Source: Halorussus ruber
GTDB taxonomy: Archaea; Halobacteriota; Halobacteria; Halobacteriales; Haladaptataceae
Direction: 5' to 3'
DNA: 64,000 nucleotides
Assembly (NCBI RefSeq): GCF_004765785.1
Contig: NZ_ML219768.1
Location: 1 to 64,000 of the forward strand
The translations under genes and the position numbers were made by a program. This document shows positions 52,487 through 61,217 of the stretch, piece by piece. Each line of letters opens with the position of its first letter. Within the stretch, counting starts at the first letter, position 1. The notes beneath the pieces were generated by a model. That model searched no databases. It was not told the origin of the DNA and worked only from the letters and a program-made list of their open reading frames with translations.

Positions 52487-53074
52487 TCAGACCTTCTCGA
52501 AGTCACTGTTCACGTCGCCGTCGCGGTCGAGGTCGATGATGGCGTCGAACAGACCCATGAACTTCTCGACGTGCTCCTCGTCGTGGACGCCCTTCGAGAG
52601 GTGGAACAGGCCGACGGCGTCGTGTTCGCGCAGGAGACCCAGAATCTGGCGAATCACGTCCCGAACGCGGGACTCGTCGGCGTAGTAGGCCATCTCGGTG
52701 ATGGAATCGAGGCTGATGCGGCGCTTGCCGTCGGTCTTCTCGAGGAAGTCACGGGTGACCTCCAGCACGCCTTCCAAGTCGTCGGGCGAGGAGACGTAGT
52801 GGACGTTTTCCGTACTTCGCCGGGAGTAGCCGCGTTCGATGCTGAGGGTGTCGAGAATCTCGGCCTTGCTCTCGTCAACGTCGTAGTGGTCGAGTTTCTG
52901 TTTGACTTCACGCGCGGTGGTTCGGGTCGAGATGACGAGGAAGTGGTCGGTGTCGGTCTTCAGGAAATCGGTGTCGATGCGGTCTGTCTCGCCGGTACTC
53001 GGATGCAGGAGGAGGATGCCGGTGCCGCCGGGTACCGTCTCGGGGGTGTTTTCGATGGCGAGCTGATAATCCAT
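52487..53074 (-). CDS. RecA/KaiC-superfamily-like protein lacking a clear P-loop
   Basis: 195 residues from ATG 53074. Start PGGTGILLLHPSTGETDRID stands where RAD55/KaiC-like proteins have the Walker A loop, but the Gly-Lys-Thr is absent. The later region YYADESRVRDVIRQILGLLR and AVGLFHLSKGVHDEEHVEKF matches this haloarchaeal group. Probably a non-ATPase regulatory or signalling relative (HTR-like). Convergent with nothing but family 2 repeat DNA. Known role uncertain. Confidence 0.68.
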   Translation of the reverse strand: MDYQLAIENTPETVPGGTGILLLHPSTGETDRIDTDFLKTDTDHFLVISTRTTAREVKQKLDHYDVDESKAEILDTLSIERGYSRRSTENVHYVSSPDDLEGVLEVTRDFLEKTDGKRRISLDSITEMAYYADESRVRDVIRQILGLLREHDAVGLFHLSKGVHDEEHVEKFMGLFDAIIDLDRDGDVNSDFEKV

Positions 53075-53142
53075 ATCCACGGATAATACGGCGTGGTGAC
53101 TTAAGAATGCGGGTCAAGCGGCGATTCGGGACGGCGTTCGCC

Positions 53143-53583
53143 TCAGAACACGCTGTCCGCGGTCGCCGCGCCGACCACGCTGAACACCGCGCCGACGCTG
53201 ACCGCCTGCAGGGTGATGCGGACCGTCTCCATCGAGGGGCGGCCGTCCACGTACGTCTCGGCGAGGAAGGTGCCGGGCGCGCCGAACGCGACCGTGAGGA
53301 TGGCGACCGACCCGAACGAGACCAACATCAGCGAGACGAACCGCGCCGGGATGCCAGCGACCTCGGACTCGCGGTCGGGGTCGCGGTCGTCGTCGGCCTT
53401 GTAGAGCGCGCCGTAGCCGATGAGAAACACGATGAGAACCGTGAACAACGCCTGCAAAGGCCCCATATCAGTTGCGAGGTCCCACACCTCCTCGGTGACG
53501 ACGAAGGGGCCAGCCAGCAGGAACCCGCCGACGATTTGCTGGGCGGTGTCGGCCAGCGCGAACCGCTTCTTCGGTCCGACCAT
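53143..53583 (-). CDS. DUF2391-like membrane protein
   Basis: 146 residues. Helices: IVGGFLLAGPFVVTEEVWDL, ALFTVLIVFLIGYGALY, FVSLMLVSFGSVAILTVAFG and TLQAVSVGAVFSVVGAA. The pattern matches the DUF2391 (TIGR02587) integral membrane family of unknown role. Divergent start near the methyltransferase at 53704. Confidence 0.8.
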   Translation of the reverse strand: MVGPKKRFALADTAQQIVGGFLLAGPFVVTEEVWDLATDMGPLQALFTVLIVFLIGYGALYKADDDRDPDRESEVAGIPARFVSLMLVSFGSVAILTVAFGAPGTFLAETYVDGRPSMETVRITLQAVSVGAVFSVVGAATADSVF

Positions 53584-53703
53584 ACGCGCCCTGACACACC
53601 GCTCGAATAAAAGGCTCCTGCCCCACCTTGGACTGTCTCGCCCACTCCCGACAGTCCCGCCGCAATCGAACTCGTTTTGTGGATGAACCGACTCCACCCT
53701 TCC

Positions 53704-54384
53704 ATGAGCGTCCGCGAGGAGTTCGACGACTGGGCGGCCGACGGCCGCGACAAGGGGATGGAAGACCGCCACTGGCACACCGCCAAGTACGTGCTGGCTC
53801 GGATGCCGGTCGAGGAGGGCGAGACGGTCCTCGACTTGGGTACCGGAAGCGGGTACGCTGCCCGCGCCCTCCGAGACGCCGACTCGGCGGGCCGGGCCTA
53901 CGGCCTCGACGGGTCGCCCGAGATGGCGCGCAACGCCGCCGACTACACCGAGGACTCGCAGGTCGGCTTCCTCGTCGGCGACTTCGACCACCTCCCGTTC
54001 GCCGACGACAGCATCGACCACATCTTCACGATGGAGGCGTTCTACTACGCCAACGACCCCCACGAGGCCCTGCGAGAGGTCGCCCGCGTCCTCCGGCCCG
54101 GCGGCACCTTCTTCTGTGCGGTGAACTACTACGAGGAGAACGTCCACTCCCATTCGTGGCAGGACAACATCGAGGTCGAGATGACGCGCTGGTCTGCTCG
54201 GGAGTACCGCGAGGCCTTCCGCGAAGCGGGCCTCTACGTCGCCGAGCAGGACAACGTGCCGGACCGCGAGACCGAGATTCCGGACGAATCGGAGTTCCCG
54301 ACCGACAGCTGGGAGACGCGCGAGGAGATGGTCGAACGCTATCGGGAGTTCGGGACTCTGCTGACGGTCGGCGTGGCCCCCTAA
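53704..54384 (+). CDS. SAM-dependent methyltransferase
   Basis: 226 residues from ATG 53704. Class I motif VLDLGTGSGYAARALRDADS, acidic YGLDGSPEMARNA, VGDFDHLPFADDSIDHIFTM (motif II/III), and EVARVLRPGGTFFCAVNYYE. Methyl acceptor unknown. The methylation domain covers the first 170 residues. The acidic tail has no extra domain. Confidence 0.9.
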   Translation: MSVREEFDDWAADGRDKGMEDRHWHTAKYVLARMPVEEGETVLDLGTGSGYAARALRDADSAGRAYGLDGSPEMARNAADYTEDSQVGFLVGDFDHLPFADDSIDHIFTMEAFYYANDPHEALREVARVLRPGGTFFCAVNYYEENVHSHSWQDNIEVEMTRWSAREYREAFREAGLYVAEQDNVPDRETEIPDESEFPTDSWETREEMVERYREFGTLLTVGVAP

Positions 54385-54412
54385 AACTCCGGATTCGGAT
54401 TCTTCGCTACCC

Positions 54413-54997
54413 TTACTTCTCTTTACTCGTCTCGCGCGCGAAGTCGTAAAACTCGTCGTTCGGGCGCATGTCCGCCATCGAGGCCATCCGGTTGCTCAGG
54501 TTGAAAAACGAGGTCACGCTCCCGACGTCCCAAATCTCCTCGTCCGAGAGGCCAGCCTCTCGCAACTCGTCGAGGTCGGACTCGGTCACGCGGCCCGGTT
54601 GCTCGGTCAGTTTCACCGCGAAGTCGAGCATCGCCCGGCGGCGCTCGGAGAGGTCGGCGGCGCGGTGGTTCGTGGCGAGTTGGTCGGCCAACTTGGGGCG
54701 CTCGCTGTAGAACCGGCAGAGCGCGCCGTGGGCGACCACGCAGTAGAGGCAATCGTTGACGCCGCTGACGGTGACGACTATCATCTCGACCTCCTCGCGG
54801 TCGAGCGGCGTGTCCTCGACCAGCGCGTCGTGGTACTGGAAGAACGGCCGGAAGTGACTCGGCTTGTAGCCGAACGCGCGGAAGACGTTCGGCGTGAATC
54901 CGGCGCGCTCGGTCTCCTCCTCGATGCGCTCGCGGAGGTCCTCGGGCAGGTCGTCGGCGTCTGGTACCGGGAAGTTCGTCATGGGTTCGTCGGACAT
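54413..54997 (-). CDS. AhpD/carboxymuconolactone-decarboxylase-like peroxidase-related enzyme
   Basis: 194 residues from ATG 54997 (ATG 54982 possible). All-helical, with CLYCVVAHGALCRFYSERP: CxxC and downstream His of the AhpD-type redox site, as in peroxidase-related alkylhydroperoxidase proteins. Uses the Cys pair to reduce peroxides or serve another redox role. Ends 29 bases from the convergent methyltransferase. Confidence 0.88.
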   Translation of the reverse strand: MSDEPMTNFPVPDADDLPEDLRERIEEETERAGFTPNVFRAFGYKPSHFRPFFQYHDALVEDTPLDREEVEMIVVTVSGVNDCLYCVVAHGALCRFYSERPKLADQLATNHRAADLSERRRAMLDFAVKLTEQPGRVTESDLDELREAGLSDEEIWDVGSVTSFFNLSNRMASMADMRPNDEFYDFARETSKEK

Positions 54998-55130
54998 AGG
55001 TGTGACTGACGACGGGTCGGCAGATAGTTCTCACCCCGCGTCGGCGTGACGGCGCGTCGGTGAGTCGGCGCGTCTCACAGGTTTGCGCTCGGGTCTCGAC
55101 CGGAAACCGAACCGACGACCGGTCCCGCGC

Positions 55131-56138
55131 TCAGATTCCCCGAACCGTCTCGATGACGCCCGTACTCTCCAGCGTCATCCACGCGAGAAAGACGAGATAG
55201 AGGCCGAGAAGGGCGTAGGCCTCGGCGTCGGTGAGTTCGAGGTGGGTGCGGGTGACGACGACGAACACGAGGGTCGCAAAGGCGAGGAACCCCATCATCG
55301 GGATGGCCGCGAGGAAGTTGACGGTCGCCGACCCGGCGAGGAGGACGCCGACCGGGATGGCGACCAACAGGTTGAACGTGTTGCTCCCGAGGACGTTCGT
55401 GAGGCTGGTGACGCTCTCGTCGTTCTTCGCGGCGTTGATGCTGACGAACGCGTCGGGCAGACTCGTCGCGGCGGCGATGACCGTCAGGCCCCACAGGAAA
55501 CTCGGGGTGTCGAACACCGCGCCGAAGCCGAGCGCGGCCCGGACGATGCCCTCGACGCCGACCGCGATGAGGACGAGCGAGACCCCGAGGACGGCCCACT
55601 CCCGGCCGGAGTTCACGTCGACCTCCTCGGTCGGCACGTGGTCCTGCGTGTCCTGATACTGGAGGAAGACGTACACCCCGTAGGTTGCGAGGGGCATGAC
55701 GGCCAGCGCGGGGGTGAGAATTGCCGCCGAGTTGGTGCCGCCGGGGACGTAGGTCGCGCCGAGCGCGAACGTGATGAACAGCACGAGGACGCTGATGATG
55801 TAGAACTGGGCGTCCTTGTGGACGATATCGCGGGTCACTTCGAGCGTCTCGCTGGCCAGCGCCGAGAACGCGGGGATGACGAGCAGATTGAAAATCGCGC
55901 TCCCGACGATGGCCCCGACGCCGAGGCCGAACTCGCCGTGCAGGAGCGTGCTGATGACGACCGAACTCAGTTCGGGGAAACTCGACCCGATGGCGACGAC
56001 GACGGCCCCGTGGACCGCGACGGGGAGTCCGTAGTGCTTGCTGAGTCGCTCCGCGGAGCCTTCGAGGAGTTCGCTCCCCTTCCAGATGACGCCGGTCGAG
56101 ACGACCGCCAGCAGGAGATACCAGAGGACGGGATTCAT
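55131..56138 (-). CDS. sodium/calcium exchanger-family protein
   Basis: 335 residues, ten helices in two inverted halves. Cation-binding alpha repeats: VVAIGSSFPELSSVVISTL (first) and VIAAATSLPDAFVSINAAKN (second). A cytoplasmic acidic stretch lies between halves (YQDTQDHVPTEEVDVNS). Exchanges Na+ for Ca2+ or other cations, useful in high salt. Confidence 0.93.
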   Translation of the reverse strand: MNPVLWYLLLAVVSTGVIWKGSELLEGSAERLSKHYGLPVAVHGAVVVAIGSSFPELSSVVISTLLHGEFGLGVGAIVGSAIFNLLVIPAFSALASETLEVTRDIVHKDAQFYIISVLVLFITFALGATYVPGGTNSAAILTPALAVMPLATYGVYVFLQYQDTQDHVPTEEVDVNSGREWAVLGVSLVLIAVGVEGIVRAALGFGAVFDTPSFLWGLTVIAAATSLPDAFVSINAAKNDESVTSLTNVLGSNTFNLLVAIPVGVLLAGSATVNFLAAIPMMGFLAFATLVFVVVTRTHLELTDAEAYALLGLYLVFLAWMTLESTGVIETVRGI

Positions 56139-56198
56139 CGCGTGGATAGTGGGAGTCCTCGCTAAAGCCGTTGGTGGAAGGCTCCGAATACAGACTCG

Positions 56199-56795
56199 CT
56201 ACGCCTTCTCTCCCGCGCGAATCTCGACCTCCAGCCAGTTCTCCTCGGGCGGAAGCGGGCAGGCGAACGTCTCGCTGTAGGCGCAGAACGGCGAGTACGC
56301 GAGGTTGAAGTCCAGCACCATCTCGTCGGTGTCGGCCAAATCTCCCTCGGCCTCGAACTCCATGTAGCGACCGTCTTTGTACGTCTGCTGGCCGGTCGTC
56401 TTGTCGCGGAAGGGGACGAACAGGCCGTCGTCGTCGGCCTGCTGGCGGTAGCCCGCGAGTTCGTGCGAGTCGGTGTCGTCCCCCTCGCCGAGGTCGAAGT
56501 GAAGCGTGGCGACGCGGAGGTACCGCTGGGGTCGCCCCGCGCTGACCTCCATCTCGACCGGTTCCGGCTGGTCGTGGTACTCGACGCTCGCGGTCACGCG
56601 GTAGTCCGGATCGGGGTCGAAGTAGTCGAGGCCCTCGAAGTCGTCGCGCTCCTCCGGCGGAATTGGCGACTGCGGATGGTCGGCGAAGAAGTCGTCTTTC
56701 TCCTCGCGGTGGGCTTCGAGCTGGTCGCGCCACTCCTCGGCGTCGAAGTCGTCCTCGGAGTCGTCGGAACCTGCGTGATTCGCGCTGTCGGTCAT
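56199..56795 (-). CDS. DUF1684-family protein
   Basis: 198 residues from ATG 56795. Acidic helix (EEWRDQLEAHREEKDDFFAD) then the DUF1684 core: HPQSPIPPEERDDFEGLDYF, LFVPFRDKTTGQQTYKDGRY and DFNLAYSPFCAYSETFACPL. The YSPFC/CPLPP end is typical. Function of the family is unknown. Two Cys near the end could bind metal. It sits between the exchanger and the small membrane gene. Confidence 0.88.
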   Translation of the reverse strand: MTDSANHAGSDDSEDDFDAEEWRDQLEAHREEKDDFFADHPQSPIPPEERDDFEGLDYFDPDPDYRVTASVEYHDQPEPVEMEVSAGRPQRYLRVATLHFDLGEGDDTDSHELAGYRQQADDDGLFVPFRDKTTGQQTYKDGRYMEFEAEGDLADTDEMVLDFNLAYSPFCAYSETFACPLPPEENWLEVEIRAGEKA

Positions 56796-57000
56796 GGTCG
56801 GCCGTACTCGTTCGCGCCGGGTAACGCTTCTCATCGTGCGGTCCCTGAAGTTCGTCGTAAAGTCGAGTGATGCGCACACCGACCGCCCGTGACTGGCGTA
56901 GAGAAATATTTACTCATCTCAGGGAGACGTATAGATGCAGTAGAATGGCCTCTGCAATGCTCGAAGAAGGAACTGTCTGTATGTATAGATAGTCTGTGGT

Positions 57001-57195
57001 ATGAAAACCAGCACGGTGCGGCAACACCGCGCGATACAAATGAAAGTCTGGATTATCTCTCTACTGTTGGTTGTGCTGATGCTGTCGTGTCTCCTCGGTC
57101 TTCGGTTAGTGCCGAGCCGTTGGGACTGTGTTGACCTGAAAGTCAGGCCTTGGGGTCTGACTGTGTCGGCGGAGGGTACCGACGACCCTGAGTAG
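57001..57195 (+). CDS. possible 64-residue membrane protein
   Basis: From ATG 57001. A basic start (STVRQHRAIQMKV) precedes one hydrophobic helix (WIISLLLVVLMLSCLLGLRL), then a soluble tail (LKVRPWGLTVSAEGTD). AT-rich DNA upstream (GTATGTATAGATAG) may hold a promoter. A second overlapping frame is a shadow. The length and helix support a real gene, but no family is recognised. Confidence 0.45.
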   Translation: MKTSTVRQHRAIQMKVWIISLLLVVLMLSCLLGLRLVPSRWDCVDLKVRPWGLTVSAEGTDDPE

Positions 57196-57300
57196 GGGCG
57201 AGGGAAACCCGCCTTGGTGGGGTTGCAATTACAGTTATGTACTCCAGCAGTCGACAACGAGAACGCGGGCCTTTTCCCCTCGCTCCCCCTACCAGCGGTA

Positions 57301-57725
57301 TGGCAAAACGCGAGCAGTTCCTCGCAGGCGAGCGCCCCGAGGACGTGGCAATCTTCCTCGCGGACTCGTTCGTGGACGGCGACGGCGACGGATTGGCGAA
57401 GCACGGCGAGGAGGTCGAGGACGGCGTCGTCCTCGTCGTCGAGGGCGACCAAGGGCGAAGCGTGTTCAAGACCGCGACTGGCATGGACGCGATGGGCTTC
57501 GCAAAGCAGGCGATGGGCACCGAGGGCGGCGAAATCGCGCGGGACCTCTCGGGCGGCGAGTGCCCCGACTGCGACGGCGGCGCGAAGTTCGTCTTCGCCT
57601 TCGCCGAGGAGCAAAACGAGGAGGTCGGCGACCTCTACGCCGAGGGCGACGTGATTCACGCCTACTCCTACTGCGAGTGCGGCACGGCGTACTCGGACAA
57701 GTGGGTCGCAGGCGACGAAGAGTAG
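57301..57725 (+). CDS. DUF5807-family haloarchaeal protein
   Basis: 141 residues from ATG 57301. Cys pairs CPDC and CEC in ECPDCDGGAKFVFAF and YSYCECGTAYSD suggest a zinc site in the second half. The first half (AIFLADSFVDGDGDG) is acidic. Family is unassigned. Monocistronic, before the family 1 element. Confidence 0.8.
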
Positions 57726-57799
57726 ATTTGGTTCGGCTCTGTCGAGCATACTCCCTTTTCGATGTCGTATTCAGATAGGCCACAAAACGGCGACTGAGG

Positions 57800-57950
57800 C
57801 TTCGAAAGCCCTCGCGCGGTTCGCGGTCGGTTCAGCGGGATATTCTCGGCTTCGCTCGCCTCGAATAGTGGCCTACTGCGCCGACCACGGCGGACGCGAA
57901 CCGCGCTCGCCCTTTCAGTCCGCCAGGCTGTCGGCTGGATGGCCGAGCGT
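57800..57950 (-). repeat. family 1 dispersed element, copy 4 (shortest)
   Basis: Minimal form on the minus strand: head GGCGGACTGAAAGGGCGAGC (iteron remnant CGCTCGGCCATCCAGCC ahead), centre GGTCGGCGCAG, GGCCACTATTCGAGG...GAGAATATCCCGCTGAACCGACC-like arms, tail CCGCGCGAGGGCTTTCGAAG. Shows that the extra hairpins in other copies are insertions around a ~130-base core. Confidence 0.9.
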
Positions 57951-58040
57951 CTGCCGGTGGTGGTCGAAGAACGGCGTGCGCTCGGAATCGTGACAAGTGC
58001 TAGCCCAAGTCGTTTTCCCGTTCTCTCTCGCAGGGCCGTC

Positions 58041-58319
58041 ATGGGGGACTACGAGCGAGTCGCAATCGAGAACTGGAAGGCTATCGTGAGCCACCTCCGC
58101 GAGTTCGCCGCGGGCGGCGAGGTTTCCGAGAGCGGCGAGGGCATCGAGATTACGGTCGGGAGCGCAACTTTCCTCGTCACGAGGGACGGCCGGGTCGCGG
58201 CCGGAATGGCCCTCCACGACTTCGAGGACGGCGGCGTCGAGGCGCTCTACTTCGACCACGACGCCGAGGCAATCCGCGTCGAGGGCGGCGACCTCTCCTA
58301 CGAGTTCCGGAAACCGTGA
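58041..58319 (+). CDS. small conserved haloarchaeal protein, unknown function
   Basis: 92 residues from ATG 58041. Reads as a beta-rich fold with the phrases EGIEITVGSATFLVTRDGRV and GMALHDFEDGGVEALYFDHD. No Cys, acidic. The start is set by the end of the family 1 element upstream and the size of the folded unit. Function not recognised. Confidence 0.68.
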   Translation: MGDYERVAIENWKAIVSHLREFAAGGEVSESGEGIEITVGSATFLVTRDGRVAAGMALHDFEDGGVEALYFDHDAEAIRVEGGDLSYEFRKP

Positions 58320-58404
58320 GCCGCGGTTTCCGCCCTGCCGCCCACCCGACTCCCGGCCCGCCAGCCCGTCGTCGTAAGCGGTTCGTTCGTCCGGAGGTTG
58401 AAAA

Positions 58405-59052
58405 ATGATAGCGCAGAATGCCCGGCCCATGAACGGTGGTCCGAATACGTCGGATGCACTCCCGCCGGACACGTCGGCGACCGAGGCGCTGGAGAACGCG
58501 GTCGAAGAGTCGCGCCGGGAGTACGACAAGAAGGTCGAGACGATGGAGGAAATCGACGACAAGGCGATGCGGAGCGTCCAGACCGCGGTGATTTTGGTCG
58601 GGTTAGTGGTGTCGGCGGTCAGCGTCGGTGGTCCGGGTGCTGTCGGGGAAGCTACGGTGTTACCGGTTCTCTTTGGAGCGCTCGGCGTCGTGGCCTTGGC
58701 TGTCTCGATTGTTTTCGGCATCGGTGTCTATTCCGTGACCGAATACCCGACTGGCATCAGTTCCGTGCATCGAGACGAGGCCACTACTGGTGGCTATACT
58801 AAAGACGAATGGGTGGTGAGTGTGCTGGACAACTACGACGAGTGGTCGGCTATCGTTGCCGAAGAAATCGAGCGAATGGCTACGTACTTCGAGTTCGTTC
58901 AGCTCTTTCTCTCGTTTGGCGTCGTTTCGCTTCTCGTTTCGGCGAGTATGGTTGTCTTCCGGATAGCATACGGAGTTCGGCCGTTCCTGATTTTCGTTGT
59001 CGCCATCGTCTTGGTCACGACAGTCCGAACCTATTTAGTCTATAAGGACTAA
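58405..59052 (+). CDS. four-helix membrane protein, Pycsar-TM-effector-like architecture
   Basis: 215 residues from ATG 58405, with a strong ribosome site GGAGGT at 58392-58397. A coiled N-terminal helix (EESRREYDKKVETMEEIDDK) precedes two membrane pairs: AVILVGLVVSAVSVGGPGAV with VLFGALGVVALAVSIVFGIG, then LFLSFGVVSLLVSASMVVFR with LIFVVAIVLVTTVRTYLV. The layout EEIDDKA...helix pair resembles DUF5706/PycTM-type effectors. No cyclase gene is near. The likeness is structural only. Confidence 0.65.
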   Translation: MIAQNARPMNGGPNTSDALPPDTSATEALENAVEESRREYDKKVETMEEIDDKAMRSVQTAVILVGLVVSAVSVGGPGAVGEATVLPVLFGALGVVALAVSIVFGIGVYSVTEYPTGISSVHRDEATTGGYTKDEWVVSVLDNYDEWSAIVAEEIERMATYFEFVQLFLSFGVVSLLVSASMVVFRIAYGVRPFLIFVVAIVLVTTVRTYLVYKD

Positions 59053-59061
59053 GAAGTCGGC

Positions 59062-59217
59062 ATGGTTAAATCACGAAAGACGGGTAGAGAACTCGAACCC
59101 TCTTGGATTCAGAAAGGAACGCCACGTGCGAGAAAGTTCTTCGCCAAACTCGGCATCACGTCGGCGCGGTACGACCGCCAGCAGAAGGAAGCAGAGAAGG
59201 ACCCCGAAGACGGGTAG
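59062..59217 (+). CDS. 51-residue basic microprotein
   Basis: ATG 59062 starts nine bases after the membrane gene stop: MVKSRKTGRELEPSWIQKGT and 31 more residues, about 13 of Lys/Arg. Ends (TAG 59215-59217) one base before the convergent DHH gene's stop, so it fills the gap exactly. A basic protein in a halophile is unusual, and it could bind nucleic acid. Probably co-transcribed with the membrane protein. Confidence 0.55.
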   Translation: MVKSRKTGRELEPSWIQKGTPRARKFFAKLGITSARYDRQQKEAEKDPEDG

Positions 59218-60333
59218 TCAGTTTTCGTCTTCCGTCTCTGCTTCGTCTGCGCCCTCTTTGCCTTCCTCGTCCCGCGCCAGATTGTAGAACGCCTCGATGA
59301 TGACCTGCTTGGCGGTCGCGCCGCGGGTCGTCCAGTGGTGGGCGTAGTCGAGCATGTCGTCGTAGATTCGGGGTTTGCAGCCCGCCGCCTTGGGGTGGCC
59401 GCCGCCGTTGACCTGCCGGGCGACTTCGTGGGCACGCTCGAACTCGTCGGTGCCGCGGATGGAGGCGCTTCCGGAGGGTTTGACGATTACTGCGGCGTCG
59501 GTGCCCTGCTGGCGGAGGGCCTCGGCGACCTCGTTCTGGGAACACCGGCCGTAGGTCACGCCGACGGTCCACGGGCCGATCTCCTCGATGTCGGCGCGGG
59601 CGACCGCCTTCTCGATGAGGGCGTCCTTCTCGACGCGCATCTCGGCGAGGAACTCCTCGACGTCTTCTGGCAGGTCCGCGCCGTGTTCGGCGACGGCGTC
59701 GATGTACTCCTCGGGTTCGGCCCAGTAGGAGAAGTCCGCGAGGTCGTCGCTTCGCTCGTCGTCTCGAATCCAGAGGTCGTGGTCGCGGGTGACTGCCGCG
59801 AGTTCCACGAGGTAGTCCGGAAAGTCGTAGTCGATGGAGCGGACCGCCACGTCGGCGGTACACTCCTCCTCGCTGTCGCCGACGACCAACTCGACGCCAG
59901 CGTCGCGGACCGCGTCGGCCACGGGGTCGGTCCACTGGTGGTGGTCGTACCAGAGGACCTCGCCCGCCTGCTCTACGAGGAGTTCCAGCGACTCGCCCAC
60001 CTCGTCGTAGGTGTCGGGACAGAGGTCGCAGACGAAGACGGTCGCGCCGGGTTCGCTGTACTCCACGACCCGCTCCAGCGCGTCTTCGAGGTCGTGGGGC
60101 CCGGCGTCGATGAGCGCGCCCTCGCCGTAGGCCTCCCGGACCAGCGCGGTGCAGGCCAGTCCGTCGGCGTCGGGGTCGGCCACGACCGCCACGTCGGCCC
60201 CGGTCAGGGTCGCCTCGGCCTCGGCCTCCTCTTTGGCCTCCTCGACCGAGTCGGGCACGAAGAAGCCCTCGCCCGGCAGAATCGACTTGCGCTCGATAGA
60301 GAGGTTGTCGTCGTCGATGACGTAATCTTTCAT
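59218..60333 (-). CDS. DHH-family phosphoesterase
   Basis: 371 residues from ATG 60333. DHH domain with DVAVVADPDADGLACTALVR, DLCPDTYDEVG, VLWYDHHQWTDP and DYLVELAAVTRDHDLWIRDD; DHHA1 tail with GGGHPKAAG. Manganese-dependent phosphoesterase (oligoribonuclease, cyclic-dinucleotide or ssDNA nuclease are known roles). The upstream in-frame extension to 60576 is rejected: it is a translation of the 54-base repeats. Acidic C-terminus (GKEGADEAETEDEN). Confidence 0.92.
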   Translation of the reverse strand: MKDYVIDDDNLSIERKSILPGEGFFVPDSVEEAKEEAEAEATLTGADVAVVADPDADGLACTALVREAYGEGALIDAGPHDLEDALERVVEYSEPGATVFVCDLCPDTYDEVGESLELLVEQAGEVLWYDHHQWTDPVADAVRDAGVELVVGDSEEECTADVAVRSIDYDFPDYLVELAAVTRDHDLWIRDDERSDDLADFSYWAEPEEYIDAVAEHGADLPEDVEEFLAEMRVEKDALIEKAVARADIEEIGPWTVGVTYGRCSQNEVAEALRQQGTDAAVIVKPSGSASIRGTDEFERAHEVARQVNGGGHPKAAGCKPRIYDDMLDYAHHWTTRGATAKQVIIEAFYNLARDEEGKEGADEAETEDEN

Positions 60334-60423
60334 GCCTTTCCTTCCGGGGGGAGCGCGGAAGAATCCTCGGTTGTCGGGCGACGCGAGGCGTGTGGCGTGG
60401 TAGCAGGCCAACCGCGGCGGCGG

Positions 60424-60710
60424 ATGCGCTCGGTGGAGCAAACCACGGGCAAACGCTCGGTGGAACAGACCACCGGGACGCGCTTGACTGACCAAACCAC
60501 GGGCAAACGCTCGGTGGAACAGACCACCGGGACGCGCTTGACTGACCAAACCACGGGCAAACGCTTGCCGGAACAACCACCGTGGGTGGGGTGAAGGGGC
60601 CGGTCGCTCGCGTTTAATTTAGTTGCTGGTCGGCCTCTATCCGGGCCGGGCGGTGTGGAGAGGCCCGGATATGCCGACCAGCGACCGCGAGCGGCCGGGG
60701 GCTTCAAGAA
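60424..60710 (+). repeat. 27-bp iteron array plus divergent family 1 copy 5
   Basis: Six 27-base units, CGCTCGGTGGAACAGACCAC-type, arranged as a 54-base higher-order repeat (60439, 60493, 60547). Then a degraded head (GTGGGGTGAAGGGGC), a centre GCTGGTCGGCCTCTATCCGG...GGCCCGGATATGCCGACCAG that is a long perfect stem, and a degraded tail GCGAGCGGCCGGGGGCTTC. No gene lies in 60334-60785. Confidence 0.82.
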
Positions 60711-60785
60711 GACGAAAACACACTGGTTCTGCGGTTCACACCGGTTCTATTGTCGGCAGTTGCAGCCTCACGTCCTCCAAACCCA

Positions 60786-61217
60786 CTACCCTTCGTCTTC
60801 CAGTTGCCGAACGGTCAACACAGGAACCGGGCAGGACCGGACCACCCGCTCGGCGACGCTCCCGATGAGGAACCGATTCTCGCCGTGGCGACCCCGCGTC
60901 CCGGTCGCCACCATGTCGGCGTCCTGCTCGCGGGCGTACTCCGTGATTTCGGCGGCGGGGCGACCCTCGCGGACCGCGGTCGTGACCTCGCGGTCGGCGT
61001 GGTCCCGGACGGCGTCGAGGGCCTCCTCTCCCTGCGATTCGAGCGCGCTGCGGAGTTCGTCGCGTAGCTCCTCGGGCGAGGAGTCGACTTCGCCGGTGTC
61101 CACGACGTAGAGGGCGTGAACCGAGGCGTCGAACCGCTGGGCGAGGTCGAGCGCGACTCGCACGGCGCGGGTGACGCTCTCCGAGCCGTCGGTGGCGATG
61201 ACGACGGAATCTATCAT
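60786..61217 (-). CDS. universal stress protein (UspA family)
   Basis: 143 residues from ATG 61217. USP fold with DSVVIATDGSESVTRAVRVA at the start, VHALYVVDTGEVD, and ATP-binding motif MVATGTRGRHGENRFLIGSV with SCPVPVLTVR at the end. The G-2x-G-9x-G(S) loop supports nucleotide binding. Role in stress; haloarchaea have many copies. Convergent with nothing; upstream region carries family 2 copy D. Confidence 0.93.
   Translation of the reverse strand: MIDSVVIATDGSESVTRAVRVALDLAQRFDASVHALYVVDTGEVDSSPEELRDELRSALESQGEEALDAVRDHADREVTTAVREGRPAAEITEYAREQDADMVATGTRGRHGENRFLIGSVAERVVRSCPVPVLTVRQLEDEG

Noticed and set aside
60334-60576. In-frame N-terminal extension of the DHH gene with 18-residue repeats
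   Set aside because: The repeats are the 54-base iteron DNA (a multiple of three). DHH homologues begin at the MKDYVIDDD-like start.
60424-60590. CRISPR array
   Set aside because: Units are contiguous tandem repeats with no unique spacers and no cas genes nearby.
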